A DNA stretch of 64,000 nucleotides, taken from JAWKWH01 sp963669455. GTDB lineage: Bacteria > Pseudomonadota > Alphaproteobacteria > Rhizobiales > Rhizobiaceae. This document shows positions 7,587 to 15,611 of this stretch, in pieces. The number at the start of each line of letters is the position of its first letter. The stretch's first letter is position 1. Location: contig OY770026.1 of assembly GCA_963669455.1 (NCBI GenBank), positions 310,001 to 374,000 on the forward strand. The letters run 5' to 3'. The position numbers and the translations under genes are program-made. A model generated the notes under the pieces. That model saw only the letters and a program-made list of their open reading frames with translations. It did no database searches and was not told the DNA's origin.

Positions 7587-7832
7587 ATGCACTTGATGAA
7601 ATTGATGACCAGCCATCCGGCGTCCGTTGGTGAGAGCTATGCCGAACACATGTGGTTTGCCACGCGGTTCAGTCTGATGCTGTTTGCTGCCGCCGGCGCT
7701 GCCCTCATCCATGCTTTTCTGCCGTTCCTGTTTGAGAAAACCGCGAGCCGGATTGTCGACGATCTTTATGTCAGAACCAGCAATCGCGCAGGTGCCAGCT
7801 CTCCCACTGACGGCAATCGACAGTCTGGCTGA
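7587..7832 (+). CDS. Small membrane protein, DUF6356-like
   Basis: An 81-residue protein of the pattern HPASVGESYAEHMWFATRFS followed by one strongly hydrophobic helix (about 29-46, LMLFAAAGAALIHAFLPFLF) and EKTASRIVDDLY. This is what I recall of DUF6356, a small alphaproteobacterial membrane protein of unknown role. ATG 7587 is preferred over an in-frame TTG at 7575 because GGAGGA (7577-7582) sits four bases upstream. It is divergent from the Lrp gene and could be its target; the ~20 C-terminal residues are polar and probably variable. Confidence 0.7.
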   Translation: MHLMKLMTSHPASVGESYAEHMWFATRFSLMLFAAAGAALIHAFLPFLFEKTASRIVDDLYVRTSNRAGASSPTDGNRQSG

Positions 7833-7884
7833 ACACTGATAGAAGCCGCTTCATTGACCAGTCGATCTTCGCGGATTTCTCATC

Positions 7885-9474
7885 ATGGCCGAGACAATTG
7901 AAAGCGCTGTGGCGCGCCGGCGTACTTTTGCGATCATTTCGCATCCCGATGCCGGCAAGACCACGCTCACCGAAAAGCTGCTGCTGTTTGGCGGCGCTAT
8001 CCAATTGGCAGGCGAGGTCAAGGCCAAGAAGGACCGGATCCAGACCCGGTCGGATTGGATGAAGATTGAGCGCGAACGCGGTATCTCAGTCGTCACCTCG
8101 GTCATGACATTCGAATATGACAATCGGGTCTATAATCTTCTCGATACGCCGGGCCACGAGGATTTTGCCGACGATACCTACCGCACCCTGACGGCCGTCG
8201 ATTCTGCGGTCATGGTGATCGACGCCGCCAAAGGTATCGAGCCGCGGACGCTGAAACTATTCGAAGTGTGCCGCCTGCGCGATATCCCGATCGTCACCTT
8301 CATCAACAAGCTTGACCGCGAAAGCCGCGATCCGTTCGAAATCCTGGATGAGGTGGAACAGAAACTGGCGCTCGACACGGCACCGGTCACCTGGCCGATT
8401 GGCCGCGGCCGGTCGTTTTGCGGCACCTACAATCTCGCTGCCAGCACCATGCGCGGCAAGGATGAACAAAAAGAGGCGCAACCGGTAAACGGGCCGGAAT
8501 CCGATGCTATCGGCCAATTGCTGCCGGACAATGAGCGCGACATGTTTGTCGAGGAAATGCTGCTCGCCAAGGAAGCCTGCCGCCCGTTTGATGAAGCGGG
8601 TTTTCGCGAGGGCCATCTCACGCCGGTCTATTTCGGTTCGGCGCTTAGAAATTACGGGGTTCGCGATCTGGTCGATGCGCTGGGTGCTCATGCGCCAAGG
8701 CCGCGTGCGCAGGACGCCGATACCCGCAGGGTCGAGGCAAGCGAAAAGGATATGAGCGCATTCGTGTTCAAGATCCAGGCCAATATGGATCCCAATCATC
8801 GCGACCGTATTGCCTTTGTGCGCGTGTGTTCCGGCAAATTAAAACGCGGCATGAAAGCCAAGCTGGTGCGGACCGGCAAGCCGATTAGTCTGTCGGCGCC
8901 GCAATTCTTCTTTGCAAGCCAGCGCCAGATTGCCGACGAAGCTTATGCCGGCGATGTGGTTGGCATCCCCAATCACGGCACGCTGCGCATCGGCGATACG
9001 CTGACGGAGGGTGAAGACATTCTGTTTCGGGGCGTGCCCAATTTCGCGCCGGAAATTTTGCGCCGCGTGCGCCTTGGCGACGCGATGAAGGCAAAGAAAC
9101 TGAAAGAAGCCTTGCAGCAGATGGCGGAGGAAGGTGTTGTGCAGCTGTTTGCGCCGGAAGACGGGTCGCCGGCAATTGTCGGTGTCGTCGGTGCGCTACA
9201 GCTCGACGTGCTGAAAGCCCGGCTTGCGGCGGAATACGGCCTGCCGGTCGATTTTGAAATCGCCCGTTTTTCTGTCTGCCGCTGGATCGATGCCGAGGGC
9301 ACAGACGAGGTAGACCGCTTTATCGATGCCCATCGCGGCGACATCGCGCGCGATCTGGATGGCGATCCGGTGTTTCTGGCGCAAAACGAGTTTTCGCTGA
9401 ACTACGAGGCGGAGCGCTGGAAGGCGATCAAATTTACCGCAGTGAAAGACTACCAGATACGCGAAGCGGCTTGA
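7885..9474 (+). CDS. prfC: Peptide chain release factor 3 (RF3)
   Basis: A 529-residue translational GTPase, the same length as E. coli RF3. It removes RF1/RF2 from the ribosome after peptide release. The G domain shows G1 ISHPDAGKTTLTEKLLLFGG, the RF3-typical insertion EVKAKKDRIQTRSDWMKIER, G2/G3 (RGISVVTSVM, LLDTPGHEDF) and G4 FINKLDRE. Domain II and the C-terminal EF-G-like region (GALQLDVLKARLAAEYGLPV) follow. The gene starts 52 bp after the small membrane protein and has no obvious operon partner. Confidence 0.95.
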   Translation: MAETIESAVARRRTFAIISHPDAGKTTLTEKLLLFGGAIQLAGEVKAKKDRIQTRSDWMKIERERGISVVTSVMTFEYDNRVYNLLDTPGHEDFADDTYRTLTAVDSAVMVIDAAKGIEPRTLKLFEVCRLRDIPIVTFINKLDRESRDPFEILDEVEQKLALDTAPVTWPIGRGRSFCGTYNLAASTMRGKDEQKEAQPVNGPESDAIGQLLPDNERDMFVEEMLLAKEACRPFDEAGFREGHLTPVYFGSALRNYGVRDLVDALGAHAPRPRAQDADTRRVEASEKDMSAFVFKIQANMDPNHRDRIAFVRVCSGKLKRGMKAKLVRTGKPISLSAPQFFFASQRQIADEAYAGDVVGIPNHGTLRIGDTLTEGEDILFRGVPNFAPEILRRVRLGDAMKAKKLKEALQQMAEEGVVQLFAPEDGSPAIVGVVGALQLDVLKARLAAEYGLPVDFEIARFSVCRWIDAEGTDEVDRFIDAHRGDIARDLDGDPVFLAQNEFSLNYEAERWKAIKFTAVKDYQIREAA

Positions 9475-9729
9475 TTGTATTCCGGCCTATTGCGGGGTAT
9501 CCGATCTGAGTGTGGCAAGCGTGCAATCGCTCTGTTAGAGCGTGTCTGGCGAAAAAGCAAATGACAGATTCTGACCAATTGGGATGCTTGTTGCTGCATT
9601 ACGACAGGGCTATGGCAAGTTCGGACCGGATCGTGGAATCTGAGGAGCAGGCCAGTGGTTGACTGGAGTTTTGAACAAGTTTAGCTCTTTATAAGAGAAA
9701 TACCTTATAATTGGATAAACTCCTTAGAA
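9475..9729. other. Noncoding interval with a possible family A repeat trace
   Basis: No gene is apparent between prfC and the AAA ATPase gene. TAGAGCGTGTCTGG at 9536-9549 matches the terminal bases of repeat family A, but the bases beyond it do not resemble any full copy, so it is at most a solo end. The last 60 bases before the ATPase start are clearly AT-rich (tctttataagagaaataccttataattgg) and probably hold its promoter. Confidence 0.4.
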
Positions 9730-10929
9730 ATGGATCCTCATCTTAATCCCTTTGCCCCAGGAGCTGGGTCACAACCGCCAGAGCTTGCCGGGCGTGAAGA
9801 AGAAATATCCCGGGCACGTTTGGTATTGGAACGTGTGAAACGGGGCCGGCATGAAAAAAGCTTGGTTGTTGTTGGTTTGCGGGGTGTTGGCAAAACGGTT
9901 GTGTTGAACCGCATCAGAAATATTGCGGAGGAAATTGACGTTAAATGCGTTCAGATCGAAGCAACTGAAGATCGAAATTTGCTGGAGTTATTGATACCGC
10001 GCATTCAACAAACCCTGATGGCTTTAGACCGCAGCGAAAGAGTGGTTGCGCAGGTCAAGAAAGCGATTTCGGTCTTGTCTTCCTTCGTAAAGGTTACAGC
10101 CACAATCCAGGGCGTTGAATTTGGGCTTGCCGTCGACCCAGAGGTGGGGATTGCCGACACCGGCGATTTGGAACTCGATCTCCCGGATTTGTTTGAAGCG
10201 ATTGGATTGGCTGCAAAGGCAAGGCAAACAACGATCTGCCTGATCGTTGATGAACTCCAATATGCCAGCGAAAGAGAAATGAGCGCATTGATAATGGCAA
10301 TGCACCGAGTATCGCAACGCAACCTGCCGGTGTTGTTGGTTGGCGGTGGCTTACCTCAGATTCTCGGCCTTGCAGGACGCTCCAAATCCTATGCCGAGCG
10401 ACTTTTTGACTATCCGCGGCTGGAGCGATTGTCCAAGGAAGACGCATTTGCCGCAATCCGCGAGCCGATTGAACGCGAAGGGCAGGCAATTACGCAATCT
10501 GCACTGCTGAGTATTTTTGAACGAACGCAGGGATACCCTTATTTCCTCCAGGAATGGGGATATCAGATTTGGAATGAGGCTCCCGAAAGCCCGATTGACG
10601 ATAGCCGTATGTCCCAGGTTAACGGCAAAGCCACCGCCAGGCTTGATGAAAGCTTTTTTCGGGTGAGGTTTGATCGGCTCACACCCGTCGAACAAAAATA
10701 CATGTTTGCAATGGCCAAATTGGGGCCTGGCCCGCATAGATCAGGCGATGTGGCCGCAGAGATGAAGCGCGAGGTGCAAAGTGTCGCACCGCATCGGAGT
10801 TCACTTATTCGAAAGGGCATGGTCTACAGCCCCGCCCATGGCGATGTTGCCTTTACCGTTCCAATGTTCAACGAATATCTTGACCGCGTTACCGCAGGCG
10901 AAAGCCGCAGCCTGCCGCGTCTTCTATAA
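9730..10929 (+). CDS. Orphan AAA ATPase (ORC/MalT-like P-loop protein)
   Basis: A 399-residue ATPase. A conserved N-terminal PFAPGAGSQPPELAGREEEI precedes Walker A (VVVGLRGVGKTVVLNRI, about 56-72) and Walker B (ICLIVDELQYA, about 175-185). A sensor-like stretch (LLVGGGLPQILGLAG) and the hinge FDYPRLERLSKEDAFAAI follow, then a C-terminal alpha region that looks like a winged-helix lid (TPVEQKYMFAMAKLGPGPHRSGDVA). The organisation recalls archaeal-type and STAND ATPases, found as solitary genes in many bacteria with no fixed role. Its 5' flank is AT-rich, and the gene uses AT-richer codons than its neighbours, hinting at acquisition. No partner gene is adjacent. Confidence 0.7.
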   Translation: MDPHLNPFAPGAGSQPPELAGREEEISRARLVLERVKRGRHEKSLVVVGLRGVGKTVVLNRIRNIAEEIDVKCVQIEATEDRNLLELLIPRIQQTLMALDRSERVVAQVKKAISVLSSFVKVTATIQGVEFGLAVDPEVGIADTGDLELDLPDLFEAIGLAAKARQTTICLIVDELQYASEREMSALIMAMHRVSQRNLPVLLVGGGLPQILGLAGRSKSYAERLFDYPRLERLSKEDAFAAIREPIEREGQAITQSALLSIFERTQGYPYFLQEWGYQIWNEAPESPIDDSRMSQVNGKATARLDESFFRVRFDRLTPVEQKYMFAMAKLGPGPHRSGDVAAEMKREVQSVAPHRSSLIRKGMVYSPAHGDVAFTVPMFNEYLDRVTAGESRSLPRLL

Positions 10930-10931
10930 AT

Positions 10932-11849
10932 TCAACCCGCGGCACTCTGCTTGATAAATGTTCCGTTTTTTAACTCGTTGACCGCCTGAACCAGCTCGTC
11001 TCTCGTATTCATCACAATCGGGCCGTGCCATGCGACCGGTTCCTGTATCGGCGCGCCGGTTACCACGAGAAAGCGGATACCCTGATCGCCCGCCTGAACG
11101 ACGATCTCGTCACCGGTATCGAACACAACCAGGGTCCGGTTGCCGGTCTCGTCGCGAATGAAAATTTCCTCATCGCCAAGGCCTTTTTCAACCATAACCC
11201 CTTTGGGATCGGACGCGCCGGCAAATCGTCCCGATCCCTCGAATACATAGGCAAACGCACTGCGATAGGTGTCGATCGGCAGAGTTTTTCGTTTTCCCGG
11301 CGGCACGAAAATATCGAGATATTGCGGATCGGCCGCAACCCCGTCCACCGGGCCGCTTTTGCCCCAAAAAGAGCCGCAGACGACGCGCACGCTGGTGCCG
11401 TCATCGTCGATAATTTCAGGAATGTCGCCTGACTGGACATCCTGATAGCGCGGCGATGTCATCTTCTGCGACGCGGGCAGATTGGCCCATAGCTGAAACC
11501 CGTGCATGCGGCCCTTCTTGTCACCCTTCGGCATTTCCCGATGCAGGATACCGCTACCTGCCGTCATCCATTGCACGTCACCTGCGCCAAGCGTACCGCT
11601 GTTGCCCAGACTGTCACCATGCTCAACGGTTCCAGACAGCACATAGGTGATGGTTTCTATGCCGCGATGCGGATGCCACGGAAACCCGTTCAGATAGTTT
11701 TCGGGCTTGTCATTGCGAAAATCGTCGAACAGAAGAAACGGATCGGCAAGTGTGGGATCATCAAAGCCGAAAGCACGGTGAAGATGTACGCCTGCGCCTT
11801 CCATGGTGGGTTTGGCGGCGCTGATCTGTTTTATCGGGCGAACTGACAT
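10932..11849 (-). CDS. Pirin family protein
   Basis: A 305-residue bicupin. The N-terminal cupin carries the metal-binding pattern FPWHPHRGIETITYVLSG and a later H-x-E (GILHREMP), as in bacterial pirins and quercetinase YhhW. The C-terminal cupin (about 160-270) lacks the ligands, as usual. Bacterial pirins have been linked to quercetin 2,3-dioxygenase activity or redox sensing; no specific role can be assigned here. A GAGGA stretch lies upstream of the ATG. The gene converges on the AAA ATPase with two bases between the stop codons. Confidence 0.9.
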   Translation of the reverse strand: MSVRPIKQISAAKPTMEGAGVHLHRAFGFDDPTLADPFLLFDDFRNDKPENYLNGFPWHPHRGIETITYVLSGTVEHGDSLGNSGTLGAGDVQWMTAGSGILHREMPKGDKKGRMHGFQLWANLPASQKMTSPRYQDVQSGDIPEIIDDDGTSVRVVCGSFWGKSGPVDGVAADPQYLDIFVPPGKRKTLPIDTYRSAFAYVFEGSGRFAGASDPKGVMVEKGLGDEEIFIRDETGNRTLVVFDTGDEIVVQAGDQGIRFLVVTGAPIQEPVAWHGPIVMNTRDELVQAVNELKNGTFIKQSAAG

Positions 11850-11976
11850 AATGTGCGGTCCTCAATAAGGTTGCCGGTAATGTAGGATTGGCGCGGCGCG
11901 CAATACAGACACGATCGTTTAACAGGCTGTTCACAAAGCGGCTCTCAGCCTGCCAGGGCGTTTTGCGGTTGCTTGG

Positions 11977-12170
11977 ACCCATTGAACCCAAACTGGAAAC
12001 TGCAATCGTTTGACCTTGGTTCTTTGCACGCTGACAGTGTTGTGCACGATCTCGCGGTGCTCGCACCACGTCTCTGCACGCGCCTCCACTGCCCCGGCAG
12101 GCAAGCGAACGCCACCTATAGGGGGTCAGCGCGCAAACTCTTGGGCGTCAAACGATTCAATATTCAGCGG
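11977..12170 (+). repeat. Diverged, old copy of family A repeat
   Basis: The 328-base gap between pirin and gcdH holds no gene. It does hold an eroded family A copy in the orientation of the 18560 copy. Shared blocks, in order, are AACCCAAA...ATCGTTT (about 11987-12010), CTTGGTTCTTTGC (12015-12027), the CCGGCAGGCAAGCGAA block (12101-12116), the AGGGGGTCAG...CGCAAA block, and CGTCAAACGATTCAAT (12147-12162). The ends are no longer recognisable. This copy is much more diverged than those at 21541 and 49551, so the family has been in the genome for some time. Confidence 0.65.
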
Positions 12171-12177
12171 GTGCGGC

Positions 12178-13395
12178 CTAAAAGAATGCCTGTACGCCGG
12201 TCTGCGCCCTGCCGAGGATCAGCGCATGCACATCATGGGTGCCCTCATAGGTGTTGACCGTTTCCAGATTGGCCGCATGGCGCATCACATGATAGCCGAT
12301 CTGAATGCCGTTGCCCCCATGCATGTCGCGCGCCTGGCGGGCGATATCGAGTGCCTTGCCGCAATTATTGCGTTTGATCAGAGAAATAATCTCGGGCGCC
12401 ATCTTGCCCGCATCCATCAGTTCACCGGCGCGCAAAGAACCTTGAAGGCCAAGCGCGATTTCGGTCTGCATGTCGGCCAGCTTCTTCTGGAACAATTGGG
12501 TTCCCGCGATCGGCTTGTTGAACTGTTTGCGGTCCATGCCGTATTCGAGCGCGCGCTGCCAGCAATCTTCCGCGGCACCCATTGCACCCCAGGAGATACC
12601 GTAGCGGGCGCGATTAAGGCAGCCGAACGGGCCGCGTAAGCCTGACACATTCGGCAGCAAGGCCTCTTCGCCAACGTCGACATTGTCCATGACGATCTCG
12701 CCGGTGATTGACGCACGCAGCGAAAGCTTGCCATCGATCTTGGGTGCCGACAGGCCTTTCATGCCCTTTTCAAGGACAAAGCCGCGTATGGCACCATCAT
12801 GGGCGTCCGATTTTGCCCAGACGACGAAAACATCGGCGATCGGCGAATTGGAAATCCACATTTTCGATCCGCTCAGCCGATAGCCGCTCTCCGTCTTGAC
12901 GGCCTTGGTTTTCATACCGCCCGGATCAGAGCCGGCGTCCGGCTCGGTAAGGCCGAAACAGCCGATCAGCTCGCCGGAGGTAAGGCCGGGGAGATATTTC
13001 TCGCGCTGACTGTCATCGCCGTAGGCATAGATCGGATATATGACGAGTGATGATTGCACGCTCATCATCGAGCGGTAACCGGAATCGACCCTTTCGACCT
13101 CGCGCGCCACCAGGCCATAGGCCACGTAGGATGCGCCGGCGCCGCCATATTCCTCCGGAACGGTGATGCCGAGCAGACCGGCCTCACCCATCAGGCGGAA
13201 CAGGTTCGGATCGGTGTTTTCGTTCAAATAAGCTTCCTCAATACGCGGCGCCAGTTCCGTCTGGGCAAAACTGTGCGCGGCATCGCGGATCATGCGCTCA
13301 TCCTCGCCGATTTGCTCATCCAGTAAAAAGGGATCATCCCATTTGAACGGCGCCTGTGCGGGGGCATTTTTGTTGGCTGCAGTTTCAGCGATCAT
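12178..13395 (-). CDS. gcdH: Glutaryl-CoA dehydrogenase
   Basis: A 405-residue acyl-CoA dehydrogenase clearly of the glutaryl-CoA type, which oxidises and decarboxylates glutaryl-CoA to crotonyl-CoA in lysine, hydroxylysine and tryptophan breakdown. Diagnostic segments include FKWDDPFLLDEQ at the start, RSMMSVQSSLVIYPIYAYG, FGLTEPDAGSDPGGMKT, the FAD site, and the catalytic base glutamate in NTYEGTHDVHALILGR at the C-terminus. Electrons pass to ETF. No glutarate CoA-transferase or regulator lies next to it, and it appears to be a single-gene unit. Confidence 0.93.
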   Translation of the reverse strand: MIAETAANKNAPAQAPFKWDDPFLLDEQIGEDERMIRDAAHSFAQTELAPRIEEAYLNENTDPNLFRLMGEAGLLGITVPEEYGGAGASYVAYGLVAREVERVDSGYRSMMSVQSSLVIYPIYAYGDDSQREKYLPGLTSGELIGCFGLTEPDAGSDPGGMKTKAVKTESGYRLSGSKMWISNSPIADVFVVWAKSDAHDGAIRGFVLEKGMKGLSAPKIDGKLSLRASITGEIVMDNVDVGEEALLPNVSGLRGPFGCLNRARYGISWGAMGAAEDCWQRALEYGMDRKQFNKPIAGTQLFQKKLADMQTEIALGLQGSLRAGELMDAGKMAPEIISLIKRNNCGKALDIARQARDMHGGNGIQIGYHVMRHAANLETVNTYEGTHDVHALILGRAQTGVQAFF

Positions 13396-13625
13396 CGATT
13401 TCGTCCTCTTAAGTATTTAATTGCTTTTTAACCGATTCACCGGAACAATCAACTTGTCGAGTGTGACTTGATCCGGCACCGATTTAAGTCTTGGCTAACC
13501 CTGTTGGCCTTTTCAGCCCCACCGAGGCTGTAATTCCACTCATCATTTTCACTGGTTTAACCCATTTAGGCGTATAGCGGGGATCAATATTCCATGCGGG
13601 ATGCACCGCTTTGGGGACTTGGGTC

Positions 13626-15566
13626 ATGATGACAAATGTTGAAGACGGGTGGGGTGCGCGCGGACTTTTGATCCGCATTAAATACGCATATTGGCTTGCG
13701 ATGCTTCTCGTTGCGGCCATGACAGCCTTTTCATTTGTCAAGCTCGACACCATTGTCAGCGCCCAGAACCGCTATACCAATATCATCATCCTTGCCGATG
13801 AACAGGCCACTGTTGTTCGCCAAATAACTTCAAGGCCGTTGAGCAACATCATCGGCGGACGGGCATTGCTTGAGCAGTTTTCCGCCAATCATGACACTTT
13901 GATGCGCAGCGTTGCGGCAGAAGGTTCTGACGGGGAAGGCGCCCAGCTTGTTAAACTGCTAAATCAAACAGGTAACGCTTTTAAAATAGCCGCGCGACAA
14001 TCCGCCTGGCCAATAGCTGAAACCCCTATTCAGGATGCCTATGAGGCTGTGAAAGATCATTTCTCCAGCCGCCTGATTGCCGGTACCAACTCGGCAAAAA
14101 CCTTAAATCGCAGCCTGTTTGGCGCAATGATCGCGTTGATCGCGCTGGTTGTTATTTTGATATTTCGACCGCTGTCTTCGGCGTTGAGCAAAAACGTAGC
14201 TGAACTGGTCAAGGCGCGCAATTCGATGGCCCATTTTGCTTCGCATGACAGTTTGACCGGTTTACACAATCGGGCATTTTTGATCGATCAGTTCCAATCA
14301 ATGATTTCGGAGGCGGAACGATGCAATGAACACCTTGCTGTTTTGCAGATTGATCTGGATGATTTCAAGGACATCAACGACACGCTGGGCCATGCTGCCG
14401 GTGATCGCGTGCTGATCGAGACAGCCAAGCGTCTGCTTCAGTCTTGCGGTACCACGGATTTGTGCGTCAGGCTTGGAGGCGACGAATTTGTCGTCATTCT
14501 AAGTGCTGCCGGCGAAGCCCGGGAAATAGAAATGGCGGCCAGCCGGATTTTGGAGCACATCAACGAAGCGATAGACTTTGAGGGCGTAGCGATCAATGCC
14601 GGCGCCAGTGCCGGTGTTGCGATCTACCCGGCTGACGGACACACCGCCGATGATCTTCTGGTTCATGCCGATCTTGCGCTTTACGACGCCAAGAAGCGTG
14701 GCGGCGGGGAGTTTGCATTCTTCTCCAGCAAATTGCGAACCGAACTGGATCAGCGCAACCAGCTTGAAAGCGATTTGAAGCAGGCGATCGAAGCCGAGGC
14801 ATTCGAGGTTTACTTCCAGCCACAGGTCTCGCTGATCGATGGATCGGTTGCCGGGGTTGAAGCATTGATACGCTGGACCCATCTTGAACGCGGTGTGATC
14901 ATGCCGGGCGATTTCATGCCGGTGGCCCGGAAATCCGGCCTAATGTCCGCCATCGGCCGCATCGGAATAAAGAAGGCGATGGCAGGAGCGGCCAAATGGC
15001 ATCGCGAAGGTATTGCCTTCGGGCGGCTTGCGGTCAATGTCTCAGGGGCTGAGCTGTGCGAGCCTGATTTTGCCGATTTTCTGTTCGAAACCCTGAAGAA
15101 TGTGGGCTTGCCGGCGCAAAAACTTTCACTGGAAATTGTCGAGTCCGTCATATTGGACGACGATAGGCTTGGCATAGCCGCACGGTTGCGCCAGATCCGG
15201 GCCGCCGGCGTTCATCTTGAGCTTGACGATTTCGGGACCGGTTTTGTCTCGCTTGCACAAGTCAATCCGAACGAGGTTGACCGGCTGAAAATTGACCGGT
15301 GTTTTGTTCAAAACATCAACAATGATGACAGCAACGCGAAAATAGTTAAAGCGATCACCGAATTGGCCCGAGGCCTGGGTCTTTCCATCGTCGCCGAAGG
15401 AGCTGAAACCCAGGAGGAACTCGATCAGCTGATCGCCATCGGCTGCGAGGAGGCGCAGGGCTTTTCAATCGCCTATCCAATGCCGGAGCAAAGTGCGCGC
15501 AACTGGCTCGATTTACATGCTGCCAAAAAGCAGGTTGTCAAACTGGATGCTTGGCGCAAGGCCTGA
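13626..15566 (+). CDS. Membrane GGDEF-EAL protein (cyclic di-GMP synthesis/hydrolysis)
   Basis: A 646-residue inner-membrane signalling protein. TM1 (about 22-38) and TM2 (about 163-182) bracket a ~120-residue periplasmic region that probably senses a signal. The GGDEF domain has the intact signature RLGGDEFVVIL (about 280-290). The EAL domain has VEALIRW (about 410), the metal/catalytic motif LDDFGTGFVSLAQ, LKIDRCFV and AEGAET. Both activities therefore look possible. I chose ATG 13626 (GGGGAC at 13613-13618 upstream); a TTG at 13611 would add five residues. It stands alone. Confidence 0.9.
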   Translation: MMTNVEDGWGARGLLIRIKYAYWLAMLLVAAMTAFSFVKLDTIVSAQNRYTNIIILADEQATVVRQITSRPLSNIIGGRALLEQFSANHDTLMRSVAAEGSDGEGAQLVKLLNQTGNAFKIAARQSAWPIAETPIQDAYEAVKDHFSSRLIAGTNSAKTLNRSLFGAMIALIALVVILIFRPLSSALSKNVAELVKARNSMAHFASHDSLTGLHNRAFLIDQFQSMISEAERCNEHLAVLQIDLDDFKDINDTLGHAAGDRVLIETAKRLLQSCGTTDLCVRLGGDEFVVILSAAGEAREIEMAASRILEHINEAIDFEGVAINAGASAGVAIYPADGHTADDLLVHADLALYDAKKRGGGEFAFFSSKLRTELDQRNQLESDLKQAIEAEAFEVYFQPQVSLIDGSVAGVEALIRWTHLERGVIMPGDFMPVARKSGLMSAIGRIGIKKAMAGAAKWHREGIAFGRLAVNVSGAELCEPDFADFLFETLKNVGLPAQKLSLEIVESVILDDDRLGIAARLRQIRAAGVHLELDDFGTGFVSLAQVNPNEVDRLKIDRCFVQNINNDDSNAKIVKAITELARGLGLSIVAEGAETQEELDQLIAIGCEEAQGFSIAYPMPEQSARNWLDLHAAKKQVVKLDAWRKA

Positions 15567-15611
15567 AAACACCGGCAGCCTGTTGCAACCTTCTTGCAGA
15601 TCCGATCGCGC

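Noticed and set aside
9536..9549. A full family A copy before the AAA ATPase gene
   Set aside because: Only the first ~14 bases resemble the repeat end; the following sequence does not match any copy.
12010..12639. A 209-codon plus-strand frame after pirin
   Set aside because: It runs through the eroded repeat and then antisense to glutaryl-CoA dehydrogenase; no coding signal of its own.
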